Source: Endothia cerciana
Lineage: Eukaryota > Ascomycota > Sordariomycetes > Diaporthales > Cryphonectriaceae
Length of the DNA stretch: 64,000 nucleotides
Assembly: GCA_026119935.1 (NCBI GenBank)
Contig: JALRMH010000008.1
Span: 372,001-436,000 of the forward strand
Direction of reading: 5' to 3'
Numbering within the stretch: position 1 is the stretch's first letter; each line of letters begins with the position of its first letter. Shown piece by piece: positions 56,151-64,000 of the stretch. A program made the position numbers and the translations under genes. The notes under the pieces were generated by a model. It saw nothing but the letters and a program-made list of their open reading frames with translations. It made no database searches and had not been told where the DNA came from.

Positions 56151-58234
56151 ATGTCGGCCCCACACACGACCGCCGACTACGTCCTACGGGCTTTCGAGCT
56201 CGCCCCGGTCGGGCAACGGAAGCAGATCATCTCTGGTCTCGCTGATCGCCTCACTGAGGATGAGGCAGGCGCCCTGAACAGGCTCTGCTTATGGAAGCTG
56301 AAGAGACTCGACGTCTTTGGCCGTCTGCCTATTGAGATCCAGCTATGCATCGTCGAGTATCTGGAAGTTCCGGACGTCTGTGCTGCCACGCGGGTCTGCC
56401 AGCGCTGGCACGCTCAACTCCTCAGATCCGAGCCCATCGTTAACTATATGTTCCTCGAGTGGTTTCCCCTGCAGGCCGACACACCGTTCGAGGAGAAGCC
56501 CCGGGTTCTTGACCAGGCCCTCATGAGATGGGTCCTCAGGGCCGCAGGGCGCTTCCATTCCCGTCTCTCCACCAACTTCAGGACGCTTGCCGCCGGACAG
56601 TTCCCGCCCGTGCGGCTCGAACGCCTGCAGGATTTCAAAACCTATACGGATGTCTCGTGTGGCGCGGCTTTAGCTCTGCGTCAAGACACAGCCGTGTGTC
56701 CCAAGCGCACGTTCTATGCTGATGGGCACCTTGCATACCAGCTACACAGCCTCACAGACCCCGCCCAACCCATCATCCTTCACAATCTGTACACCTGCGA
56801 ACGGAGATCTTTTGTTCGCCCCCGGCAGTCCCTGATCAGAGGAGCCTTCACGGAGCTCGTGGCTCTGGGAGATGAACTTGTCATTGCCAGATCAGGCCGA
56901 ACAATGTGAGACATGAAAAGCCACCTCTTCTACAGTCCACTGCCCCTCTACTGTTTTGCTCCTTGATCCTGCATCTGGGCAGCTACTGACATTACCTCAG
57001 AATTGCTTGGGGTATCACATCCGGTTCTCGTTACGAGGTCTCCCTGCTGAACACCCCCGTATCCTGCGTCACCAGAGGCCTTTCCGTTTTCATAGAGACA
57101 CAGGACAACCGCTTGTTCTTCTGGGAGTCGTTCTCCCGCCTGGTTGAGGTTGATACATCGATACAGAGCCGCGACGCACCGCTATTCGGCCCGTACCCAG
57201 GTCGCATGCTCGAGCGTCCAAGGTGCAGCCGATACACTCTGCCAGTCATTCTCCATCCCCGAGATCCCACTCGTTTCTTCCTCCTCCCCTCCCGGCCTCT
57301 TTTAAGCTTCGGCATACTCGTCCTTTACGAGTTCAGACTTGCAGGCGGGCAGTACAGACCATCGCAATCCTTCACCTTCAATGTCTGGGCCATCCCGGGG
57401 GCGAGGAATCACCTCAGGGAGGAAGCTGCAGAATGTGTGGACATTCGAAAGGTCGACGGTCGTGGAACTTTCCAGCTGTTGAAGACACGGTACATCGAGA
57501 ACATAGGAACCCCTTACCGGCTTCAGCACATAAAGTTCAACACCCTGACTGCAACCTTCTCTGTCGATGAATATCATATTCCACCGGAAGGGTCAGGCTC
57601 TCAGACCTCGCCCTTTGTATGGCCCACGGCATTATTGTTTTGGGAGGGCCAGCTCATCCTTCCATACTGCGGGCCGGCAGGCCCGCACAGTGTCTCCGCC
57701 CCACTACTAGTCGCACTCGACCGCAGCAGGACGACGTCTTCCTCCAGGGCTATGCCATTCCCTTCGAAGTTTTGGGCAAACATGGAACGGGCAATCCTGC
57801 AAAAAGTGACAGGAGCGGCTCCAGAGTTGGACGGGAGACCGAGCACAGCTCGCCAGGACATCATTCCACCCCGAGATCTTGTGGCACAAGACCCTACAGG
57901 GCCGAACCCTCGGGCTCTCCACGGATTCCGGTATGCATGCCCTTTCTACCCAAGGACCTGCACATATCCGGGCGGCCACTTATCCTCTTGTCCCCCGGGT
58001 CAACTGGAGGTTCAGGAGGCGCCAGCCTTCCAACCCCGGCAGCACTTCATTTTCGGCCGCCAGGCCCCGTCTGTTTTGAACTTTCCTGAGAACACGCGGA
58101 TCTATGGTGATGACAACTTCCTGGTCGCTTGCACCAACTTCAATACGTACTCTGTCTTTTGTGTTGACGTGGATGGAAAATGGGCTGAGGCGATGGAAGC
58201 CAAAGGGCGAGGCCAATTGCACTGGGCTACATAG
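56151..58234 (+). CDS. F-box domain protein
   Basis: Probable substrate-recognition subunit of an SCF ubiquitin ligase. Two exons, 56151-56905 and 57001-58234, join across a 95-nt intron (donor CAAT|gtgaga, branch-like CTGAC, acceptor ctcag), giving 662 residues. The F-box lies at about 56-100: FGRLPIEIQLCIVEYLEVPD, then VCAATRVCQRWHAQLL, with the hydrophobic and Trp positions of the fold. The remainder, about 560 residues, has no recognised repeat; segments such as GDELVIARSG and GDDNFLVACTNFNTYSVFCVD suggest a beta-rich substrate domain. The ATG at 56151 is chosen; in-frame upstream ATGs from 55857 would add a stretch encoded by the CATC repeat. Between 57619 and 58089 a second frame is also open, so a small model error there cannot be excluded. 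Confidence 0.84.
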
Positions 58235-58861
58235 ACCCCCAGATACTTCGACGCCATCGCGAGTATCGTGAAGAGACCCAGATGATCTTTTCATATATAT
58301 ATATATATATATATAAAACAAACAAAAAACACCTAATCTAACTCTGTTCCTCTTTCTTCTGTGCACAAGGGGCGTTGAAACGAAGCAGGTCTTCTAGTCT
58401 AGGTTGTAAGCCGTCTTAAGCTGTCACCTAGCAAAGTTCCGAGAGATCTCAGCGTGATTAGGCATCTAAAACACAGACGAAGGCAAGATCTCATGACAGA
58501 GATCCTTGAAAACATCACTCTCCCATCTAGATCTTTCGAAGTGCGATGATATGTCGCCCATGGCGCTCCCCACTGCTCCACCACATATATTCCGCTAGGC
58601 AAGTACAAATCACCTGCCTACTGCCACCCAGGTGGCCTCTCTGGTATATCTATTCTTACTCCAATACTCGAACCCGGCATGAACAACGCAGCTAGAGACC
58701 CCAACAATCACGCAGCGGGAGCAAGGTATATCAGATCTGGCAGTATTCGGGAACTGAATACTCCTTTCCAGCAACCGTCGGGCTTGCCCTGCCCCCTCTC
58801 CCTTGGTATTCTTTCCCATGTCTCCAATCGGGGACCGCCGGGTCGACAGCGATCAACATGT
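58235..58861. other. Tail-to-tail spacer between the F-box and Dal5-like genes
   Basis: Convergent 3' regions with no gene. It contains (AT)n at 58293-58314, followed by an A-rich stretch that fits the 3' end of the F-box transcript. Confidence 0.5.
58293..58314. repeat. (AT)n microsatellite
   Basis: Eleven AT units about 60 nt after the F-box stop codon. Confidence 0.9.
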
Positions 58862-61024
58862 TCACATGGTGTATAGAAACTGGTTAGAAAGATCAACGAT
58901 AGGCAGCAAGAGGGGACACGGGGTTGGACACTGCCTACATAAGGATTTTGGAAGTCAGTAGTATCCCGCTCGCCAAGTTCCTTCGCTCGAGCCACCCTCT
59001 CCCCTTCCGAGATGCCGTCCCGCTCGAACCTCCTCTGCCTCCTGCGGTTCCGAAAGACGTACACCAGCCTCCACGTGATGAACAACAGGAACTCGAGGCC
59101 GAAGCAGATCGCACAACCCACCGTCCCGGGGACGTACCTCGGGGCATCTGCCGACTTGAAGATCTGCGAGCCCGTCATGTTCCCCACGCAGTATCCGACA
59201 AAGGTGAAGGACGACGTCAGGGTCCTCTTGGTCCGGCCGGCCGTGTTTGACGGGATCAGCGTCCAGGCTAGGAACATGGAGATCACCAACGGCGTCGTCA
59301 TGAAGTAACCCCCCCACTTGATCCACTTGAACTGTGGCTCGTTGGGGAGGAGAGACATCATCAGGAATCCGGTCAACGGAGGGATTGTCGAGAACGTCAT
59401 GAAGTAGAGCCGCAAGTCCTTCCTCCTGGAGGTGGTGATGCCGATAAACGCGAAGTAACAAACCGAAAACACGTTCATCGGGATGTTAAGGAGGATGACC
59501 TGGAGGTTGGTGAAGCCGAAAGAGGTGCTGATGATGGATCCAAACGTGGACAGCCCGCCGTTTGGGACGGAAACCAGAAATGCGTTGATGCCGGAAAACC
59601 AAAACTGGGCGGGAAAGAGAGAAAGAAAAAAAGAATCAGCAAGTCTTGATGTGAGATGTAGCTGGGCCAGGAGGTTTTGACGTGACCTACACAAGGGTCG
59701 ATGAGACATTCTGTCACCTGCTCCCACCTCCACCTCCTGACTCCGGTGCGGTCGTGGCCAGTGTTGTTCGTCAGGATGCGGGTATTGGCCATATCCCTCT
59801 CCTCAGCCGAGAGCCAGCGGACCTCCGACGGCGTGCCCAACAGGAACAAGCAGAGGCCGCCAGTGATGATCGTCAGCGAGCCGAGGAAGTAGGACATGTA
59901 CCTCCACGCCTGGAAGTCCGAGCCGCGCCTGTCCTGGACGGAGCCAATCCCGTACAGGGTCAGGCTGGAGATGATCCCGAAGCCGGCATTGGCGCTCTGG
60001 AAGACCAGGGTGCGCGAGGAGTGCTCGCGGGTGGTGTACCAGGAGCCGATGACGAGGATGAACCCGGGGCTGATGCAGCACTCGAAGAGGCCCTGGAGCG
60101 CCCGCAGGGTGATGAGCTGCGTGAAGTTCTCGGCGAAGCCGATGCAGAGGACCACGACGCCCCAGCAGAGCATGTAGAAGGACAGGGTCCTCCCCATCCT
60201 GTAGCGCTGGAGGATGATGTTCGACGGGAACTCGAAGCACATATAAGTGATGTAGAAAACGGTTGTGAGCCACGCGTCTGAACGCGTGTGCTTCAGGGTT
60301 AGTATAGATCAAGCCATCTCGATACGTCCGAGTCCTGTTACGTGGAGAGCAGCGACGGAAGAGTTTCAGTCCCCTCCTGGCTTCTCTCTCACCCAGGTGA
60401 GGATGCACATGGGATTTCGATCACCTACATTGATTTCCCACGAGGTGGGTATCTTCTTCCAAGCCAAAAGTGGCCTGCGTACCAAGTGATGTTCTGTGTT
60501 TGTTTGATCAGTGGATCAAATTCTGCAAGATCAGGCAGAGGGCGTTTTAGTACTTGTCACTTTGTTGCTTCGATAATGAGTGTCATCAGTATTATTGAGC
60601 CGAGAGTTTCCCAAAGGTGCAATAAAGTCATACCGAAGGCATCCCTACTACATAACGGTCTAGAAAAGAAACTTACAATTCCATAGCAGAGCCACATCAG
60701 CGGTAGTAGGTAACGATCGACCTTCTTCTTCAGCGTTTTGTATTGTTCTTCAGTATATTGACCTGTAATCTATCAGACATGGTGTTACGATATGGTTTCC
60801 ATGTCCGGCAGATGATCGGAGGGGGAATAAATCCGTGACAGTTGACTTCACTTGCCATGGTCTTCGATGACAGAGATCGCAACTATCTCATCCTCCGACT
60901 TGGAGTTCTCCTCGTCTGTCCTGAATTTCTCATTGTCAAGCCTCTTCTCGCGGTGTTGATCTCTACTGCTGATTATATCATCCATCTCCGCAGGCAGCGT
61001 TGCGAGCTCGGATACGGTAGCCAT
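58862..61024 (-). CDS. MFS transporter, Dal5/allantoate-permease-like (anion:cation symporter family)
   Basis: Plasma-membrane transporter of the family that carries allantoate, ureidosuccinate, vitamins and other organic anions; substrate unknown. Seven minus-strand exons join in frame: 61024-60856, 60762-60677, 60567-60554 (14 nt), 60493-60429, 60277-59691, 59604-58939 and 58879-58862, giving 534 residues. The acidic N-terminus leads to DRYLLPLMWLCYGI. The 14-nt exon supplies QQSD, and the next exon KTSLGTQATFGLEED, as in family members. WLTTVFYITYMCFEFPSN, GLFECCISPGFILVIGSWYT, FWFSGINAFLVSVPNGGLS and TKRTLTSSFTFVGYCVGN follow as the usual transmembrane and loop motifs. The tail is NPYFLYTM. 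Intron 1 uses a GC donor (ATG|gcaagt); no GT donor keeps frame. All exon boundaries agree in phase, which makes the model strong despite the microexon. Confidence 0.92.
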
Positions 61025-61159
61025 GATGATGAGACCTCATGAGGCTGTGCCGTTCAAAAATAAAGGTTCTCTGCCCTGCGACGATGGCCCAATGTTGAAA
61101 AGAAGAAGTTCGTATTATTTGCCTGTGTCATAGACCCGGGCTGCTTGATATTTGTCGGA

Positions 61160-61171
61160 GGGGGGGGGGGG
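61160..61171. repeat. Poly(G)12 tract
   Basis: Run of 12 G upstream of the Dal5-like gene. Confidence 0.8.
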
Positions 61172-62524
61172 TTTGCCTGCGTACCCTGGTCCGATCAGCA
61201 CGACTTGCATGCCACATCTCGCGACAGCAACACACACGGCCATACGCATAGAGGGACCCTAAAGATACCACTAGGGCGGGGAATGCCTGCACTAAGGCTT
61301 ATGTACAGGCTTGGTGACGATCTATTTGCCGAGTAGCCATCTTATCTGTGCGTTGGGGGCATCCCACATGGCCATGTAACTCCATCTCTCGATCGGGGCC
61401 CCGGTCACTTAGAGATATAGATACGTGCCCACATGATAGGACGAAAGTCTGGGTTTTTTTTTTTTTAACGCGATATACTATGGGAGACAGCAAAGCGGAT
61501 AGAGTGCCGGCGATGAAAAGTACGGTAGTTTATGATGATAGTTAAATACACTCGGTGGAGTGTTGAGCTCTCTATAGCCTTAGAGCGTGACTGTCGATGC
61601 ATATTGGCGGGAATAAAATGGCGACAGAGGTCCTTTTCTCGCGTGATGGACCTGTGGGCCATAGTAGTGCTGAACACCCGGACCGGGTTTTGTCATAAAC
61701 CTTTAGAGATAAAACCTCGATATCTATGCATCTTCCCCGCGGTTGATTATCAAATACATGGATTTATGTGGCGTAGGTGCTACACAAGACCAGGGGGGGG
61801 GGGTGCTTGAGGCGGTAAATTCATTGTGTGCAACTCATGAGCGCTCGAGAGACCTCTTCTAAGAACTATCAAATACACCTTTCTGCGCCCTTCACTGGTC
61901 AGATATAACCTTGACACTTAAATCACTGCACAGGAAAGGTGTCAAAATATAAGTGAGAGGCAGTAAAGAAGTCTATGCGCCTCCGAGCCGATTTTGGAAC
62001 AAGATGCGGTCCCGCTCCCAGTGACTTAGAGTGCAATAAAGATGCTCAAGTCCTGCAGCACAGTGTCTCCACGATTAAAATGCGAGAGAGAGAGCACATA
62101 CATATCGAGGCTGCTGATACGCAGCCCGCAGGAAGGCTGAATTATTGGCTTATTGGGTGATCCCGTTGCCCAAATACATTATCTGCTGATCCCTCACAAT
62201 CAAAGCCTCGCTCCTTTCCTTCAGCCCTCGATTTCAAAGTCAGCTGTTGGCCGTTGTATGACGAGATCTATTGCGCTCAAGAGCTAGCCTTTTGCCGTCG
62301 AGACGGGAGGAACCTGCTTCCACACGGCCTGGCTGATGATGACAATGCCATCTTTCAGCTCAATATTCTCGGCTTACGGCTGCTCATTTGCTGCGAACGC
62401 AAAAAGTTCCCCCATGCTCTTGGGTAGTCCTCCTGCCGGCCACCAGACTCCTGACAAAAAACAACTCAACCCTTTGGGCATGGAATCCGAAGTCGTGACT
62501 GGGCTCCGCGTTGCAATCCTGAAA

Positions 62525-63001
62525 TTATATCTCGCGAAGAGCTTCGTCACCCTCTGAATCATCTTCAGGCTGTTGGCTGGTGGTAGGTGACTGTTCTGTT
62601 TCCCATATCCAGGCCACAAGAGGACAAAGACATAACCCGACCATCACACCTGTTGTCCCGACAACACGCCAATTTTCTCGAATAGGTTCTGGAACATAGG
62701 CGTTGAAGAGCGACACGGCGCGTTCCACATGGAGATTGGATATAGTTGTCATTTTGTCCGAATGCCGCTGCGAAGGCGAGTTGATGACAGCCGAGGACTG
62801 TTGAAATTTGGATCGCAGGAATTGTGAGAAGTCTTTGAGAATCTGCATTCGAGAGAGTTCTAGGAGACTGTAGATCCAAAGGCGCGAATGGAGACATATA
62901 ATAAATATGGCTCGGAAATGTCCGATGGTCTCATGGTGTAGAAATGGCGTGACATCAACCCACAAGTCATTGACACCGCCGTGCGACAGGCCACAAATCA
63001 A
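62525..63001 (-). CDS. Hypothetical protein, weakly supported orphan frame
   Basis: A minus-strand frame of 158 codons with no recognised family. It has a hydrophobic segment near the C-terminus (VGTTGVMVGLCLCPLVAWIW), followed by a short acidic tail, so a single-pass membrane or tail-anchored protein is possible. A second ATG (MTTISNLHVERA) lies just before that part. The frame is flanked by AT-richer DNA and could be the last exon of a larger gene, a degenerate gene or chance. Evidence is only the open frame, a protein-like composition and the hydrophobic segment. Confidence 0.3.
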   Translation of the reverse strand: MICGLSHGGVNDLWVDVTPFLHHETIGHFRAIFIICLHSRLWIYSLLELSRMQILKDFSQFLRSKFQQSSAVINSPSQRHSDKMTTISNLHVERAVSLFNAYVPEPIRENWRVVGTTGVMVGLCLCPLVAWIWETEQSPTTSQQPEDDSEGDEALREI

Positions 63002-63264
63002 GTCCTTGGTCAGTCAAATCCTGGAGCCTGCGCAAGATTTTATATGACCCTGTATACGTATACGGGAGAATCTCATCGCTGGTGATTCGCTGTGTTGTAG
63101 TTTGTTCGAGCTCACTCCCTGATGGCGAAGACCTAACCAAATTGAATGTGTGCTTGCATTTGGGGGCCTCTGGATACTCATTGGATCGATGAACCCGCTT
63201 GAAAGCAATGATTCTAATAATTAATTAATCGTGATGGATTGTGCAGCCCGGAATGATCCCACAA

Positions 63265-64000
63265 TCAACCTGTGATTTGTGTTGAGTTCCAAGCCTCGAA
63301 GAACTGGTTGTCGTACGAGGGGATGCACTTCACCTCGCCTGGCGGCACAAGTTTCCAATCGATTTTGTCCTCCTCGGATAGCTCCTGATTGACCAACCGT
63401 GAGGTGTATCCCTTCAGCTCCTTGATCTGCCTGCCTCTCTCATCTGAGTACTCGAGATTGACACTTGGAACCACAGCGATCTTCCCATGGCCGTGAAACC
63501 ACATATCTTTGCAGAAGAGCTGGGGTTCGCCCTGCACACACTCGCCTGCTCTTGGCGCTCGAAACACGACTTTCCTTTCTATGATAGGTGCAGCAGTGAA
63601 CACGGTGGCGCCGTTCCAGCATGAGAATACCTGGAACGGCCGGTGTGCTCGTAGTCGGGACTGCGCCACTGCATCGTTCCAGAATAAGTTCCAAGCGGAG
63701 TTCCAATTCCCGTCAGGCGGGATCTCAAAGAACGAGTCGCCGGTCATGCCGCGCGCGATCCATACATCGTAAAAGGTTGGATCCCTTCCGACGTAGGTCC
63801 AGTCCATGGCGCAGGTCATGTCGGCCCCGAGGACCTGACGTTGCAGCACGAGCTCTAGAATGTCCTCCGTGCAGATAGCGACATCGTTGAGAAAGACGAC
63901 AGTTGTATTTGTGGAGTACCTCACCCTGCCCTCCATGTCCAGCATTGGCTGCAGAGCCATGTTTCGAAGCCTTGCAAGCTTGGCGATACGGTCTCCCTCT
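63265..64000 (-). CDS. GT69 mannosyltransferase, CAP59/CMT1 type (5' end beyond window)
   Basis: Golgi-type alpha-1,3-mannosyltransferase of the CAP59_mtransfer family, related to cryptococcal CMT1 and CAP59, which act in surface glycan synthesis. The last 244 codons with the stop lie in the window; the frame is still open at the right edge (GDRIAKLARLRN before the first inner Met), so the N-terminal signal anchor and the first part of the catalytic domain are missing. Visible family motifs: VVFLNDVAICTEDILELV (the acidic NDV site), GADMTCAMDW, FYDVWIARGMTGDSFFE, PFQVFSCWNGATVF, then C-terminal GECVQGEPQLFCKDMW and VVPSVNLEYSDE. It ends shortly after the usual WKLVPPGEVKC segment. No intron is needed in this part. 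The acceptor sugar is unknown. Confidence 0.9.
   Translation of the reverse strand, partial: EGDRIAKLARLRNMALQPMLDMEGRVRYSTNTTVVFLNDVAICTEDILELVLQRQVLGADMTCAMDWTYVGRDPTFYDVWIARGMTGDSFFEIPPDGNWNSAWNLFWNDAVAQSRLRAHRPFQVFSCWNGATVFTAAPIIERKVVFRAPRAGECVQGEPQLFCKDMWFHGHGKIAVVPSVNLEYSDERGRQIKELKGYTSRLVNQELSEEDKIDWKLVPPGEVKCIPSYDNQFFEAWNSTQITG

Larger units (their letters stand above)
61025..63264. other. Intergenic region around the orphan frame
   Basis: Apart from the weak minus-strand frame at 62525-63001, nothing codes convincingly. It is less GC-rich than the rest. G runs lie at 61160-61171 (G12) and 61793-61803 (G11), and a T12 run near 61455. The first 300 bases are the promoter side of the Dal5-like gene. 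Confidence 0.45.

Noticed and set aside
52482..61024. Adenine deaminase and Dal5-like transporter as a purine-use gene cluster
   Set aside because: Only two loosely related genes, separated by an MCH1-like and an F-box gene; the transporter substrate is unknown, so clustering is not supported.

Overview
The window is nuclear DNA of a filamentous ascomycete (Pezizomycotina, most likely Sordariomycetes). Reasons: GC-rich coding DNA, short spliceosomal introns (about 55-150 nt, with CTAAC/CTGAC branch-point-like motifs), proteins matching typical fungal families (Zn2Cys6 factor, allantoate-permease-type MFS, CAP59-type glycosyltransferase, fungal glutamate decarboxylase), and no operons, ribosome-binding sites or prokaryotic elements. 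I placed 14 protein genes. Exon structures were worked out by hand from splice consensus and reading-frame continuity, and every complete model closes in frame. No tRNA, rRNA, CRISPR array or intact transposon was recognised.

Layout. 0-11 kb, plus strand: pcf11 (2173-4761, 6 exons, mRNA 3'-end cleavage), a Gfo/Idh/MocA dehydrogenase of the D-xylose/dihydrodiol type (6921-8148) and a Trm9-type tRNA wobble-uridine methyltransferase with a large low-complexity insert (9637-10968). 12.5-14.2 kb, minus: a Myb/SANT protein. 14.2-21.1 kb: no supportable gene. 21-30 kb, plus: tubulin cofactor B (21150-22182), a membrane RING-H2 protein (24558-26243) and a seven-exon NAD(P)-dependent reductase/epimerase (28222-29867). 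32.2-34.1 kb, plus: glutamate decarboxylase. 36.9-39.6 kb, minus: a Zn2Cys6 transcription factor. 39.6-52.5 kb: about 12.9 kb with no supportable gene. 52.5-61 kb: adenine deaminase (plus) tail to tail with an MCH1-like MFS transporter (minus), which is divergent from an F-box protein (plus), which is tail to tail with a Dal5-like MFS transporter (minus, 7 exons including a 14-nt microexon). 62.5-63.0 kb: one weak orphan frame. The right edge cuts a GT69 (CAP59/CMT1-type) mannosyltransferase (minus).

The genes are mostly independent housekeeping or nutritional genes and do not form a clear biosynthetic cluster. A loose nitrogen/purine theme (adenine deaminase at 52.5 kb, allantoate-permease-like transporter at 59-61 kb, glutamate decarboxylase at 32 kb) may be coincidence. 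The most unusual features are gene-structure oddities (the microexon, two inferred GC-AG introns, one intron that could also be a frameshift), many 11-17 nt poly(G)/poly(C) tracts in introns and spacers, and the two long gene-free blocks. I did not find convincing evidence of a novel multi-gene system.
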